This document shows positions 37,707 through 51,168 of a stretch of DNA of 64,000 bases, piece after piece. The notes beneath the pieces are model-generated. The model saw nothing but the letters and a program-made list of their open reading frames with translations, ran no database searches and was not told the origin of the DNA. The stretch spans positions 124,001 through 188,000 of the forward strand of contig NZ_JABASZ010000036.1 of NCBI RefSeq assembly GCF_012979275.1, read 5' to 3'. This DNA is from Pseudopontixanthobacter vadosimaris. Lineage in GTDB: Bacteria > Pseudomonadota > Alphaproteobacteria > Sphingomonadales > Sphingomonadaceae. The first letter of the stretch is position 1, and each line of letters begins with the position of its first letter. A program made the position numbers and the translations under genes.

Positions 37707-39524
37707 ATGACCGACCTTAGCCTAATCCGCAATTTCAGTATCATAGCCCATATCGACCATGGAAAATCCACCCTGGCCGATCGCCTGATCCAGTTCACCG
37801 GCGGGTTGACCGACCGGGAGATGAGCGAGCAGGTGCTCGACAACATGGATATCGAACGCGAGCGCGGCATTACCATCAAGGCGCAGACCGTTCGCCTGAA
37901 TTACACGGCGAGGGATGGCGAGACCTATCAGCTCAATCTGATGGACACTCCCGGCCATGTCGATTTCGCCTATGAGGTCAGCCGCAGCCTGGCCGCCTGT
38001 GAAGGCGCGATACTGGTGGTGGACGCCGCGCAGGGGGTCGAGGCGCAGACCCTCGCCAATGTCTATCAATCGATCGAACATGACCACGAAATCGTGCCGA
38101 TCATCAACAAGATCGACCTTCCCGCTGCGGAACCGGAGAAGGTCAAGGCCGAGATCGAGGACATTATCGGCATCGACGCTTCGGAGGCGGTGCTCACCAG
38201 CGCCAAATCCGGCATCGGGATCGAGGATGTGCTCGAGGCGGTCGTCACTCGCATTCCGCCCCCGGAAGGCGACCGCGCCGCGCCCCTGAAGGCGATGCTG
38301 GTCGACAGCTGGTACGATCCCTATCTCGGCGTCGTCATTCTGGTGCGCGTCATAGCCGGCACGCTGACCAAGGGCCAGCACGTCAAGTTCATGCAGGGCG
38401 GCACCGAACATCTGGTCGACCGGGTGGGCTGCATGAACCCCAAGATCGAGCAATTGTCGCAGTTGCAGGCGGGCGAGATCGGCTTCATCACGGCGCAGAT
38501 CAAGGAAGTGGAACAGGCGCGCGTCGGCGACACCATCACGACCGTGAAGAACGGGGCGGACAAGGCGCTGCCCGGCTACAAGGAAGTGCAGCCGGTCGTC
38601 TTCTGCGGGCTGTTCCCGGTCGATGCCGCCGATTTCGAGAAATTGCGCGAAAGCATCGGCAAGCTGCGCCTGAACGATGCCAGCTTCAGCTTCGAGATGG
38701 AAAGCAGCGCGGCGCTGGGCTTCGGTTTCCGTGCCGGCTTTCTTGGGCTTTTGCACCTTGAGATCATCCAGGAACGCCTGACCCGCGAATATGATCTCGA
38801 CCTGATTACCACTGCGCCTTCGGTGGTCTATCGCATCCAGCTCGGCAAATCGAAAACCGACGATGCGCGCGAGATCGAACTGCACAATCCGTCCGATTAC
38901 CCCGACCCGAACCGGATCGAGATGATCGAGGAGCCCTGGATCAAGGCGACGATCTACACGCCCGACGAATATCTGGGTGCGATCCTGAAGCTGTGCCAGG
39001 ATCGGCGCGGCATCCAGATCGACCTGACCTACGTCGGCGGCAGGGCGCAGGTTACTTATGAATTGCCGCTCAACGAAGTCGTGTTCGATTTCTACGACCG
39101 GTTGAAAAGCATCAGCCGCGGCTATGCCAGCTTCGATTACGAGCAGATCGGCCTGCGCGAAGGCGACCTCGTGAAGATGAGCATCCTCGTCAATAACGAG
39201 CCTGTCGACGCCCTGAGCATGATCGTCCACCGCGACGTCGCCGAAGCGCGCGGGCGGGGCATGTGTGAACGGCTGAAGGACCTGATCCCGCGCCATCTTT
39301 TCAAGATACCGATTCAGGCAGCCATCGGCGGCAAGGTCATCGCCCGCGAAACGATCAGCGCCATGCGCAAGGACGTGACGGCCAAATGCTATGGCGGCGA
39401 CATCAGCCGGAAGAAGAAGCTGCTTGAGAAGCAGAAGAAGGGCAAGGCCAAGATGCGCGAATATGGCAATGTCAGCATCCCGCAGGAAGCCTTCATCGCC
39501 GCGCTGCGCATGGGCGAGGAATAG
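37707..39524 (+). CDS. lepA: Elongation factor 4 (LepA)
   Basis: Ribosome-binding GTPase implicated in back-translocation or 30S biogenesis. The 605 residues hold the G1-G4 motifs ([35 protein letters not shown]), EF-G-like domains II, III and V, and the LepA-specific C-terminus with [20 protein letters not shown]. An in-frame GTG at 37701 would add two residues; neither start has a clear ribosome binding site. A strong bidirectional terminator lies after the stop. Confidence 0.95.
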   Translation: MTDLSLIRNFSIIAHIDHGKSTLADRLIQFTGGLTDREMSEQVLDNMDIERERGITIKAQTVRLNYTARDGETYQLNLMDTPGHVDFAYEVSRSLAACEGAILVVDAAQGVEAQTLANVYQSIEHDHEIVPIINKIDLPAAEPEKVKAEIEDIIGIDASEAVLTSAKSGIGIEDVLEAVVTRIPPPEGDRAAPLKAMLVDSWYDPYLGVVILVRVIAGTLTKGQHVKFMQGGTEHLVDRVGCMNPKIEQLSQLQAGEIGFITAQIKEVEQARVGDTITTVKNGADKALPGYKEVQPVVFCGLFPVDAADFEKLRESIGKLRLNDASFSFEMESSAALGFGFRAGFLGLLHLEIIQERLTREYDLDLITTAPSVVYRIQLGKSKTDDAREIELHNPSDYPDPNRIEMIEEPWIKATIYTPDEYLGAILKLCQDRRGIQIDLTYVGGRAQVTYELPLNEVVFDFYDRLKSISRGYASFDYEQIGLREGDLVKMSILVNNEPVDALSMIVHRDVAEARGRGMCERLKDLIPRHLFKIPIQAAIGGKVIARETISAMRKDVTAKCYGGDISRKKKLLEKQKKGKAKMREYGNVSIPQEAFIAALRMGEE

Positions 39525-39551
39525 TAAACCCGTCTTGTCCGCACACGAATG

Positions 39552-39586
39552 AAAGGGGCGGTGCCGGGCATGACACCGCCCCTTTT
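39552..39586. terminator. Bidirectional terminator between lepA and proA
   Basis: A perfect 12-pair stem, AAAGGGGCGGTG (39552-39563) with CACCGCCCCTTT (39574-39585), has a ten-base loop. T-rich sequence follows on the plus strand (TTTCTT), and the minus strand reads into TCATTCG. It sits between convergent lepA and proA and can serve both. Confidence 0.8.
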
Positions 39587-39599
39587 CTTGGGGACTGGA

Positions 39600-40868
39600 T
39601 CAGGGCCGCGTCTGGCCCTGGCCATGCACCAGATATTTGAAGCTGGTGAGCTGTTCGAGGCCGACCGGACCGCGCGCATGCATCTTGCCGGTCGCGATGC
39701 CGATTTCCGCGCCCATTCCGAATTCGCCGCCGTCGGAAAACTGGGTCGAGGCATTGTGCATCACCACGGCACTGTCGATGGCGGTCAGAAAGCGCCGGGC
39801 TGCCTCGTCATTTTCAGTCAGGATGGCGTCGGTATGGCCGGATGAATGGCGGTCCACGAAAGCGATGCCTTCGTCCAACCCGCCGACAATCCTGATCGAG
39901 GCGATGGGATCGAGATATTCGGTGTCCCAATCTGCATCGTCGGCAGGCTTCAGGCGAGAGTCGATACCCACGGCCTCTGCATCGCCGCGCAATTCGCATT
40001 CCGGCATCGCATCGGCCAGGCGCGGGACGACATCCTTCGCCACCGCCCGGTCGATGACGATGCTTTCGGTCGCTCCGCAAACGCCCGTGCGGCGCAGTTT
40101 CGCATTGCGGATGACGGTGATCGCCTTGTCGAGATCGGCATCTTCATGGACATAGCTGTGCACATTGCCATCGAGATGCAGCAGGGTCGGCACCTTCGCC
40201 TGGTCGCGCACGAGTTCGACGAGGCCGCGGCCGCCGCGCGGGATGACCAGATCGACATAATCCACCGCCCGCAACAATTCCGCAACCGCTTCGCGCGAGG
40301 TGGTGCGGATGGTCTGCACCGCATCCTCCGGCAATCCTGCGGCCTTCAACCCGGCCTGCATGCAGGCGACGATTTCGCGCGTTGAATGGCGGCTTTCCGA
40401 ACCGCCTCGCAAGATGATCGCATTGCCCGATTTCAGGCAGAGTGCGCTGGCATCGGCACCGACATTGGGACGCGATTCATAGATCATGCCGATCACGCCG
40501 ATGGGAACGGCGACTCGCTTGATGTTCAGCCCGTTCGGCCTGTCGAACTCCGCCAGCACCTGGCCGACGGGATCGGGCAGGTCTGCAATCTGGTCCAACG
40601 CGTCGGCCATGCCGTTCACGCGCGTCTCGTCCAGTTTCAGCCGGTCGATGTAACTGTCGGGCTTCTTGCCCGCCACGCCGGCGACATCCTGTGCATTGGC
40701 TTCCAGCAAGGCAGGCATAGCCTTGCGCAGGGCCTTGGCCGCTTCGCGCAAGGCCTCGTTCTTCGCTTCGGTCGAAGCTGCCAGCAACTGCTTGGAAGCG
40801 GCGCGAGCCTTCTTCCCCAGTTCGGCAACATGGGCGGCCGGGTCGATCTGATCGGTCATGTCATTCAT
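39600..40868 (-). CDS. proA: Gamma-glutamyl phosphate reductase
   Basis: Second step of proline synthesis: reduces glutamyl-5-phosphate to glutamate-5-semialdehyde with NADPH. The 422 residues show the ALDH-like fold with [26 protein letters not shown], catalytic Cys in [11 protein letters not shown] and the end [19 protein letters not shown], all ProA signatures. Followed downstream of proC on the same strand (proC lies 52 bases upstream), with proB divergent. Confidence 0.95.
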   Translation of the reverse strand: MNDMTDQIDPAAHVAELGKKARAASKQLLAASTEAKNEALREAAKALRKAMPALLEANAQDVAGVAGKKPDSYIDRLKLDETRVNGMADALDQIADLPDPVGQVLAEFDRPNGLNIKRVAVPIGVIGMIYESRPNVGADASALCLKSGNAIILRGGSESRHSTREIVACMQAGLKAAGLPEDAVQTIRTTSREAVAELLRAVDYVDLVIPRGGRGLVELVRDQAKVPTLLHLDGNVHSYVHEDADLDKAITVIRNAKLRRTGVCGATESIVIDRAVAKDVVPRLADAMPECELRGDAEAVGIDSRLKPADDADWDTEYLDPIASIRIVGGLDEGIAFVDRHSSGHTDAILTENDEAARRFLTAIDSAVVMHNASTQFSDGGEFGMGAEIGIATGKMHARGPVGLEQLTSFKYLVHGQGQTRP

Positions 40869-40920
40869 GGTCTGTCCTTCATCCTTATAGTGGCCGGCTT
40901 CGATTGGTCAGCGCAGCTTT

Positions 40921-41745
40921 TCAGCGCAGTTCCACGGCCCGGTCGTAAGCAGCCCGTAGCGTGTCGTTGAAAAGACGCGACAATTCGCCGTCACCCAGTC
41001 CATTTAGGGCCTGAAGCCCGGCGTAGGTCGTACCGTTCTTGCTGGTGACGGAATCACGCAGTTCCTCCAGCGGCTGTTCGCTTTGCCGGGCCATGGCCAC
41101 GGTTCCGGCCATGGTGCCGAGAACCATTGCGCGGGCCTGATCCTCATCGAAACCGAGGTTCATCGCCGCAGCGACATAGGCGCGGGCAATCTCGAAAACG
41201 TAACCTGGCCCCGATCCGGCGACTGCCGTCACGCGGTCCAGCATATCCTCGCTGTCAACGGTGATCGCGGTGCCTGCGCGTTGCATCATCGCATCGGCAT
41301 GGGCGATCTGGTCAGGAGTCGCGTCCTCACTGGCGCAAAGCCCCGCCACGCACTGCCCGATGGCGGCGGGCAGATTGGGCATGACCCGGATCACCGGACG
41401 ATCCCCGGCGGCTTTCTTCAGGCGCTCGATAGAGGCACCGGCGGCAATCGACATCACGTAACCGTCTTCGGCGATGCTGCCGGCATACAGGGGCAGCACC
41501 TCGTCGATCTGCTGCGGCTTGATGGCCACGATAATCGTGTCGAACGTCTCGCCATCCAATTGTTCGCGGTCTGCAACAAGGCGGATGCCTTCGGGCGCGC
41601 TGTCGAGGAACGGATCGACGATGGTGAAGCTGTCGCCGCCGCGCGCCCAGTGGCCGAGCAAGGCTCCGCCCATCTTTCCGCAGCCGATCAGCAGGATCTT
41701 TCGAGATTCTTCAGTGATGGTCCAACCCCTGTTGTTGTTTTTCAG
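40921..41745 (-). CDS. proC: Pyrroline-5-carboxylate reductase with a probable CTG start
   Basis: Final step of proline synthesis. From the first ATG (41673) the protein has only 250 residues and loses the dinucleotide strand, yet translation upstream in frame reads ILLIGCGKMGG, the expected Rossmann start. No ATG, GTG or TTG exists in frame before the TGA at 41770-41772. CTG at 41743-41745 lies seven bases after an ideal AAGGAGG, giving 274 residues beginning MKNNNRGW; ATC at 41716-41718 after AGGGG is a second choice. The C-terminal dimerisation helices and VAGSGPGYVFE are intact. Operon with proA. Confidence 0.88.
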   Translation of the reverse strand: MKNNNRGWTITEESRKILLIGCGKMGGALLGHWARGGDSFTIVDPFLDSAPEGIRLVADREQLDGETFDTIIVAIKPQQIDEVLPLYAGSIAEDGYVMSIAAGASIERLKKAAGDRPVIRVMPNLPAAIGQCVAGLCASEDATPDQIAHADAMMQRAGTAITVDSEDMLDRVTAVAGSGPGYVFEIARAYVAAAMNLGFDEDQARAMVLGTMAGTVAMARQSEQPLEELRDSVTSKNGTTYAGLQALNGLGDGELSRLFNDTLRAAYDRAVELR

Positions 41746-41987
41746 ACGGTAACCTCCTTGCAGCAGAGGTCAGATGTGCATGTGCGCGTCAGAAGCTGCG
41801 ATGCCAGCAGTTCCGACCTTACATCCGAACGCATGAGGCACCGCGAAGGGTCCGTGACGCGCCCTATCGGCAAGTGCAGCTTCGGCAGATGCTGCCCTGG
41901 CGGTTGTGCGCTGCACCATGTAAACCTAGATAACCCTTTTCCGATTGCAACCGCCCGCGCCAGATTACGCGCCAGAAAGGATACCGC
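41746..41987. promoter_or_regulatory. proC-proB divergent intergenic region
   Basis: The 242 bases between divergent proC and proB hold the proC ribosome binding site AAGGAGG (minus strand, 41752-41758) and AGAAAGG before the proB GTG. Promoters for both directions should be here, but I could not place boxes reliably and saw no clear operator. Confidence 0.4.
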
Positions 41988-43151
41988 GTGCCGAACAAGA
42001 AGAAGCGTCTCGTCGTCAAGATCGGCTCAAGCCTGCTTGCCAATTCCGAGCTGCTGACACCCCGGTTCGGATTCCTGCAACGCCTGCTGTCCGATATCGC
42101 CACCCTGCGCAGCGAAGGATATGAAGTCATCATCTGCAGTTCGGGATCGGTCGCGCTGGGCCTCAACATCGTCGGCGCGACTCCGCAGGACGCCGGCCTT
42201 GCCGACAAGCAGGCTGCCGCTGCTTGCGGAATGCCCCTGCTGCTCAATGCGTACAAACAGATCGCGCATGAATATGGATTCGATATCGCGCAGATCCTGC
42301 TGACGCTGGGCGATTTCGAGGATCACCGCCGGTTCCTGAACACCAAGAATACCATACACCGCCTGCTGCGGTCCGGGATCGTGCCGATCGTGAACGAGAA
42401 CGACACCATCACGACGGAAGAGATCCGGGTCGGCGACAATGACCGCCTGGCAGCCAAGATCGCGCAGATGGTGGAGGCGGACGATTTCGTCATCCTGACC
42501 GAAGTGGACGGTCTTTACGACCGCCACCCCGACCAGCCCGGCGCCACACTGATCGAGGAAGTGTCCGATGTGAGCAAATATCTCGAGGCGACGAAGGGCA
42601 AGAGCACGCTGGGCACCGGCGGAATGCTGACGAAATTGCTGGCGGCCAACATGGCGCAGAATGCCGGCTGCACGACCTTTATCGCCAATGGGGAGGTGGA
42701 AAACCCGCTGGTGTCCGTCATTCGCGGCACTCGCAAATGTACGAAGTGCCTTGCCTTCGAAAATCCGGGTTCGGTCTGGACGACATGGCTTGCGGATCGT
42801 CTGCAGATGGCCGGCAGCATCGTCATATCCAATGATTCGGTAAAATCCCTGAGCGAGGGATCGGGCGTTCGCCGTCAGGATGTCGTCTCGCTGGACGGTG
42901 ATTACACCCGCGGCGACGTGCTGCACATCTATGACCGCAACGGAACGGAACTCGCACGCGGCCTGACCGAATATACTTCGGAAGAAGCCCGCACCCTCAT
43001 CAACAATCTGGATGTCGAGGCCGAACAATTGCTCGGCTACAAGACGCATGCGGAACTGGTGCGACCTGAAAATCTCGTCCTGCTGGAAGAGAAGCATCTC
43101 ACCTGGCAGGCGCCGGATGGATTCATGAAGAACGAAGGCGGGCTTCCCTGA
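41988..43151 (+). CDS. proB: Glutamate 5-kinase
   Basis: First step of proline synthesis, usually feedback inhibited by proline. The 387 residues include the amino-acid kinase fold (VVKIGSSLLA, SSGSVALGLN, NENDTITTEEIRVGDND, LTEVDGLYDRHP) and a C-terminal PUA domain (about 290-370). The central GTGGMLTKLLAA loop is normal. The start is GTG with AGAAAGG upstream. It is divergent from proC-proA, so all three proline genes lie together. Confidence 0.93.
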   Translation: MPNKKKRLVVKIGSSLLANSELLTPRFGFLQRLLSDIATLRSEGYEVIICSSGSVALGLNIVGATPQDAGLADKQAAAACGMPLLLNAYKQIAHEYGFDIAQILLTLGDFEDHRRFLNTKNTIHRLLRSGIVPIVNENDTITTEEIRVGDNDRLAAKIAQMVEADDFVILTEVDGLYDRHPDQPGATLIEEVSDVSKYLEATKGKSTLGTGGMLTKLLAANMAQNAGCTTFIANGEVENPLVSVIRGTRKCTKCLAFENPGSVWTTWLADRLQMAGSIVISNDSVKSLSEGSGVRRQDVVSLDGDYTRGDVLHIYDRNGTELARGLTEYTSEEARTLINNLDVEAEQLLGYKTHAELVRPENLVLLEEKHLTWQAPDGFMKNEGGLP

Positions 43152-43226
43152 ACCCGCTTCTCTCCGGTCCCAAGGCCCGGCGCAACTTCACTTTGCGTTC
43201 AGCACGGGCAGGGCTATAGGCGGCGC

Positions 43227-44066
43227 ATGCAGATCACATCGCGTTCTTCCGCCCGCCCTTCGTTCAGCCGCACTGCCGCATTCCGCACGGCAGCGGGTCG
43301 CGCGGTCCTGAGCATGGCAGCGGCTTCCCTGCTGCTGGGCGGATGCAGTTCGGGATCGGCGGAACGCGACACTGCCTATGTCGCGCGCGATGTCGAAACT
43401 CTGTATGGCGAGGCGAAGCGCCGCCTCGATACCGGCAACGCCCCGCTCGCCGCTGCCCTGTTCGACGAGGTGGAGCGTCAGCACCCCTATTCGCCCTGGG
43501 CCCGCCGCGCGCAGTTGATGAGTGCCTTCGCTTATTATTCCAACCGGGATTACAACAAGGCGATCCAGAGCGCGCAGCGCTTCCTGTCGATCCATCCCGG
43601 CAACAAGGATGCGCCTTACGCCTATTATCTGATCGCCTTGTCCTATTACGAACAGATCAGCGACGTTACCCGCGACCAGCGGGTGACGGAGCAAGCGCGG
43701 ACGGCATTGCGCGAAGTCGATCGCCGCTTTCCGACGACCGAATATGCCGCCGATGCGCGGCTGAAGCTCGATCTCGTCGAAGACCATCTTGCGGGCAAGG
43801 AGATGGAGATCGGCCGCTATTACGAAAGGGCCGGGCGCTGGACTGCGGCGCAGATCCGTTTCCAGAACGTTGTCGAGAATTTCCAGACCACCAGCCATGC
43901 GCCCGAAGCGCTCTATCGCCTCACCGAAACCAGCCTCGCGCTTGGTATTCCGGCCGAGGCGAAGAAATATGCCGCCGTGCTGGGCACCAATTATCCGGGC
44001 AACAAATGGTACGAGAAGGCCTATGAACTGGTGCAGGACGAGGCGCCGACCCTGATCGGCGGCTGA
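43227..44066 (+). CDS. bamD: Outer-membrane assembly lipoprotein BamD
   Basis: Essential lipoprotein of the BAM complex that inserts beta-barrel proteins in the outer membrane. The 279 residues have a signal peptide with lipobox LLGGC (Cys40), then TPR-like helices (LYGEAKRRLDTGNAPLAAALFDEVERQHPYSPWA is typical of the family). Followed by recN and ligA, the usual alphaproteobacterial order. The N-terminus before the hydrophobic core is long (about 25 residues), so a later start is possible. Confidence 0.94.
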   Translation: MQITSRSSARPSFSRTAAFRTAAGRAVLSMAAASLLLGGCSSGSAERDTAYVARDVETLYGEAKRRLDTGNAPLAAALFDEVERQHPYSPWARRAQLMSAFAYYSNRDYNKAIQSAQRFLSIHPGNKDAPYAYYLIALSYYEQISDVTRDQRVTEQARTALREVDRRFPTTEYAADARLKLDLVEDHLAGKEMEIGRYYERAGRWTAAQIRFQNVVENFQTTSHAPEALYRLTETSLALGIPAEAKKYAAVLGTNYPGNKWYEKAYELVQDEAPTLIGG

Positions 44067-44154
44067 ATGCGGTTCGATGCTGCCGCGCACCCGGTCTGAT
44101 TGCATGACGACAGACGGTGACGCGCGCTGTAAGCTGCGCTAGACAGCGGCGGCG

Positions 44155-47894
<3,740 letters not shown>

Positions 47895-47898
47895 TCGC

Positions 47899-48585
47899 CT
47901 AGCGCGGCACCCATTTCATGATACCGCCTGCAAAGGGCGTCCACAAACCGACTCGTATGCCTGCGGCTGCCAGAGTGTCGCTGGTCCACTGGTTGCAGCT
48001 GTTGCCGATATGATAGGTACCGGGCGCGTCGTAAAACACGTCGTAATCGGCATATCCGGGGTGAACCACGCGCATTGCATCGGGCCGTATCTGCCGCTCC
48101 ACATGCCTGACCAGCAGCCGGTATTCCGCTTCGCTGATCCGGATGATCCGATTATCCGGTCCGGGTGCAGGCCGGACGTAATGCGCTACATGAAGCAGGC
48201 CCTCGCCACCCGACAGCGCATTCAGGGCGGTGGTCAGGCGCAGATCCTGCCATTCCGGCGTGTTCAGGAAAATGTCTCGCTCCCCCCAGCTTACCGACAC
48301 ATGCGTATATGGTGCGCCGGGTCGCTGAAGGTCGGAGGCGGGGAAGTCCTGCCGCCAGTCCTTCTGCTGCGTAATCAATGGCATGACGATGGCCGTGTGC
48401 ACGCCGTTGGTTTCCACCATGATGTCGACCCCATCCGCCGGCTCCTGCCAGTCCGGATTGCGCGGAATGGTCGATCCCATCCATGCCGCCAGCAGGAACA
48501 GCATCGTCACACCCAGCGCGGTCAGGGCGCTCCACCGCAAGGCCGTCCCTATGGCCTTCAGGGCAGATTGCGTTTTCGGAGCCAC
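47899..48585 (-). CDS. DUF2459 family protein (TIGR02117)
   Basis: Protein of 228 residues with one N-terminal membrane helix (about 17-35) and a domain with VDIMVETNGVHTAIVMP, VSWGERDIFLNTPEW and SCNQWTSDTLAAAG, the DUF2459 pattern. Cys and His in these blocks suggest a papain-like or NlpC-like fold, but no activity is known. The start is GTG at 48585, which overlaps the end of prmA by 28 bases and has no clear ribosome binding site, so a later start is possible. Convergent with ligA, four bases apart. Confidence 0.75.
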   Translation of the reverse strand: MAPKTQSALKAIGTALRWSALTALGVTMLFLLAAWMGSTIPRNPDWQEPADGVDIMVETNGVHTAIVMPLITQQKDWRQDFPASDLQRPGAPYTHVSVSWGERDIFLNTPEWQDLRLTTALNALSGGEGLLHVAHYVRPAPGPDNRIIRISEAEYRLLVRHVERQIRPDAMRVVHPGYADYDVFYDAPGTYHIGNSCNQWTSDTLAAAGIRVGLWTPFAGGIMKWVPR

Positions 48586-49463
48586 AGGATCGACCAGTCA
48601 CCGTTGATGATACGCGCGGCGAGGCGAAACCCGGCTCGGCGATAGGCCCGGCGCACGGCCAGTTCCTGCGTCTGCAACAGGCCGGCAAGCAGCAGATGCC
48701 CGGACGGAGCCATGGCGTCTGCGATTTCGGGCGCGAGTTCGACCAGCGGCCCGGCAAGGATGTTCGCAATGACGAGATCGTAAGGCGCACGCACGCGCAG
48801 CGCCGGATGGTCGAGCCCGGACGCGGTCAACACCATCATCGTGCCGGCCCTCGTGCCCAGCGGCACCCCGTTCAGCGCCGCATTGTCACGCACTACATGC
48901 TCGCAGATCGGGTCGATATCGCTCGCTGTCGAAAATGCGCGCGGCCACAGCGCCATGGCTGCGAAGCCGAGCAGCCCGGTGCCCGTGCCGATATCGATGG
49001 CGTTCCGCACGATGACGCCGTTGCGCTTCATGCCGTCGAGCATTGCGAGGCACCCCGCCGTCGTCTCGTGCTGCCCGGTGCCGAACGCCTGGCTTGCCGG
49101 GATGACGAACTCGACAGTGCCGTGCTGACCACTGCCGGGATAGTCGGGCGTGCGCACGACGAAGCGGCCCGCCTGTATCGGCGGCGCGGCCTGCTGGCTG
49201 ACCGTAACCCAGTCCTGTTCGGCTATCCTCTCGCTCGTCACCTGCGGCTTCGGATCGCCGAACAGGGCGGCGACGGCAGTCAGATCGGCGCGGCGGGGCT
49301 TGCGCGGCAGATAGGCCTCCAGCACCCATTCCAGCGGCGTATCTTCGGCCCGCTCATGGCCTGAAAGCACGATCTCGGCGTCCCAGTCGTCCAGCTCCTC
49401 GTGCCGCAACAAGGCGGCCTGAACCGCTCTCTTCCCGGCGCGTGCCACGATCTTCCAGCTCAT
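48558..49463 (-). CDS. prmA: Ribosomal protein L11 methyltransferase
   Basis: SAM-dependent enzyme that methylates lysines of ribosomal protein L11. The 301 residues show a substrate-binding N-domain (about 1-100) and the methyltransferase core: AFGTGQHETT, the SAM loop DIGTGTGLLGFAA, and the catalytic-type IANILAGPLVELAPEIA. Length is normal. Lies directly downstream of the SDR gene on the same strand with six bases between. Confidence 0.9.
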   Translation of the reverse strand: MSWKIVARAGKRAVQAALLRHEELDDWDAEIVLSGHERAEDTPLEWVLEAYLPRKPRRADLTAVAALFGDPKPQVTSERIAEQDWVTVSQQAAPPIQAGRFVVRTPDYPGSGQHGTVEFVIPASQAFGTGQHETTAGCLAMLDGMKRNGVIVRNAIDIGTGTGLLGFAAMALWPRAFSTASDIDPICEHVVRDNAALNGVPLGTRAGTMMVLTASGLDHPALRVRAPYDLVIANILAGPLVELAPEIADAMAPSGHLLLAGLLQTQELAVRRAYRRAGFRLAARIINGDWSILWLRKRNLP

Positions 49464-49469
49464 GATCGG

Positions 49470-50180
49470 TCAGCGGACATGGCTGGCGCCGTTCACGTCC
49501 AGGGTCGCGCCGGTCATGCTGGCGGGTGCGTCCAGCGCGCAGAAGGTGATGATGCCGGCGATCTCCTCCGGTTCGGCCACGCGGCCAAGGGGAATGTCTG
49601 CCAGCAGCGCCGGGCCGCCCCTGCTTTCCAGATAATCGCCGGCCATCGCGGTGTCGGTGAAACCGGGCGCCACGGCGAAGCTGGTGATATTCTGGCCGGC
49701 ATAGGCGCGGGCGATGGTCTTGTGCAGGGCGAGCATGCCGCCCTTGGATGCCGCATAATGCCAGTGGGCCGGCGAATCGCCGCGATGTCCGGCCCGGCTG
49801 GCGACATGGACGATGCGGCCGGAAATGCCGCGGTCCTGCCAGTGGCGGATGGCGAGTCGGCAAAGCCGGGCGCTGGCCGTCAGGTTGATCCGCAGCGTTT
49901 CCTCCCAGGCATTCAGCCAGTCGGCATCTGTCGCCTCGATCGGGTTGGGGCGGAACAGCCCGGCATTGTTGACCAATATGTCCAGGCGCCCTCCGGCGCG
50001 CTGCAAGGCCGCGGCCCATAGCTCGTCAGGCGCATCCATTTCGGTGAAATCTGCCGCTAGGGTTTGCTGGTCTGCCGGCTTCGTCCCGTGGCCGATGACC
50101 CGGGCGCCGCGCGTCTCCAGTGCCTTACGGCTTGCGGCACCGATACCGCGGCTCGATCCGGTGAGTAGAATGGTTTTCAT
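49470..50180 (-). CDS. SDR family oxidoreductase
   Basis: Short-chain dehydrogenase/reductase of 236 residues. NAD(P) motif TGSSRGIG (7-14), NNAGLF, catalytic Ser128, Tyr142 and Lys146, and MTGATLDVNGASHV at the end show a classical SDR. The substrate cannot be read; it resembles 3-oxoacyl-ACP reductase-like proteins. An in-frame ATG 12 bases upstream (50192) is equally possible, with no strong ribosome binding site for either. Confidence 0.83.
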   Translation of the reverse strand: MKTILLTGSSRGIGAASRKALETRGARVIGHGTKPADQQTLAADFTEMDAPDELWAAALQRAGGRLDILVNNAGLFRPNPIEATDADWLNAWEETLRINLTASARLCRLAIRHWQDRGISGRIVHVASRAGHRGDSPAHWHYAASKGGMLALHKTIARAYAGQNITSFAVAPGFTDTAMAGDYLESRGGPALLADIPLGRVAEPEEIAGIITFCALDAPASMTGATLDVNGASHVR

Positions 50181-50327
50181 GCCGCGCACCATCGGGATTT
50201 TGCCGCACTATGTCGAGCATTCTTGCGGCGTGCCGCTTGTAAGCTGCGGCTTGCCTCATATTTCCATTGCGCTAAGAGGCCCACAGACGACGATCTCGCA
50301 AAGCATTTGACAGGCAGGATAACAACG

Positions 50328-50708
50328 ATGGCAGGACGGCCGCTCTCCCCGCATCTCTCGATCTGGAAATGGGGCCCGCACATGCTGGTGTCCATCCTCC
50401 ACCGCGTGACCGGCGATGGCATGGCGACGGTCGGCTTCGGAATCCTGCTGTGGTGGCTCGGGTCGCTGGCGTCCGGCCCGCTCGCCTATGCCGATTTTCT
50501 CGCCGTGATGGGATCGCCTGTCGGCATCATCGTGCTGGTTCTCATTTCCTGGGCGTTCTTCAATCATGCGGCTTCGGGAATCCGTCATTTCGTTCTCGAT
50601 CTTGGCGCGGGGTACGAACTTGAAACGAACCGCAGGTGGTCCGTGGCCACACCGATCATCGGCGTTGCCCTGACAATCCTGTTCTGGGTGGCGATCCTGC
50701 TGACCTGA
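50328..50708 (+). CDS. sdhC: Succinate dehydrogenase cytochrome b556 subunit
   Basis: Membrane anchor subunit C of complex II, 126 residues, three hydrophobic helices. LSPHLSIWKW at the N-terminus and SILHRVTGDGM, where the histidine and arginine sit near the quinone and haem, match the family; ASGIRHFVLDLG is the second signature. The ATG has GGCAGG upstream. First gene of sdhC-sdhD-sdhA. Confidence 0.92.
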   Translation: MAGRPLSPHLSIWKWGPHMLVSILHRVTGDGMATVGFGILLWWLGSLASGPLAYADFLAVMGSPVGIIVLVLISWAFFNHAASGIRHFVLDLGAGYELETNRRWSVATPIIGVALTILFWVAILLT

Positions 50709-50748
50709 TCCGCTGCCGCCTCATGATATACCTGAGTTTAAGGAAAAG

Positions 50749-51168
50749 ATGATGGACAGGAATTCCCCGCTCCAGAATGCCGGTGCCAAGGGCACGGCGA
50801 TCGGCAATGTCCGCGGCCTTGGTGCTGCGCATGAAGGCGCGGGCCACTGGTTGCAGCAACGCTTCACCGCAATCGGCAATCTGATGGCGGTCTCGTTCCT
50901 GCTGATCTCCTTCATCCTGCTGCCTGATTATTCCTATCTGACCGTGCACGCATGGCTGTCCGATCTGCTGCCGGCATTCGCTCTCGCCCTGCTGATCGTT
51001 TCGACGTTCTGGCACGCGCGCCTCGGGCTTTCCGTGCTGATCGAGGATTATGTCGATGATGCCGGCAACAAATTCGCAGCCAAGGCGCTGCTCAATATCG
51101 CTATCATCGCGGGTGCCGGTTTCGGCCTGTTCAGCATCGCCCGCATCGCGCTTGCAGGAACTCTCTGA
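50749..51168 (+). CDS. sdhD: Succinate dehydrogenase hydrophobic anchor subunit
   Basis: Anchor subunit D of complex II, 139 residues with three hydrophobic segments (about 43-60, 66-86 and 111-133) and [14 protein letters not shown], which holds the haem/quinone-side residues in alphaproteobacterial SdhD. AAGGAAAAG lies before the ATG at 50749; a second ATG follows at once. The stop overlaps the sdhA start. Confidence 0.9.
   Translation: MMDRNSPLQNAGAKGTAIGNVRGLGAAHEGAGHWLQQRFTAIGNLMAVSFLLISFILLPDYSYLTVHAWLSDLLPAFALALLIVSTFWHARLGLSVLIEDYVDDAGNKFAAKALLNIAIIAGAGFGLFSIARIALAGTL

Noticed and set aside
37722-39296. Minus-strand frame of 524 codons opposite lepA
   Set aside because: No family pattern and fully covered by lepA.
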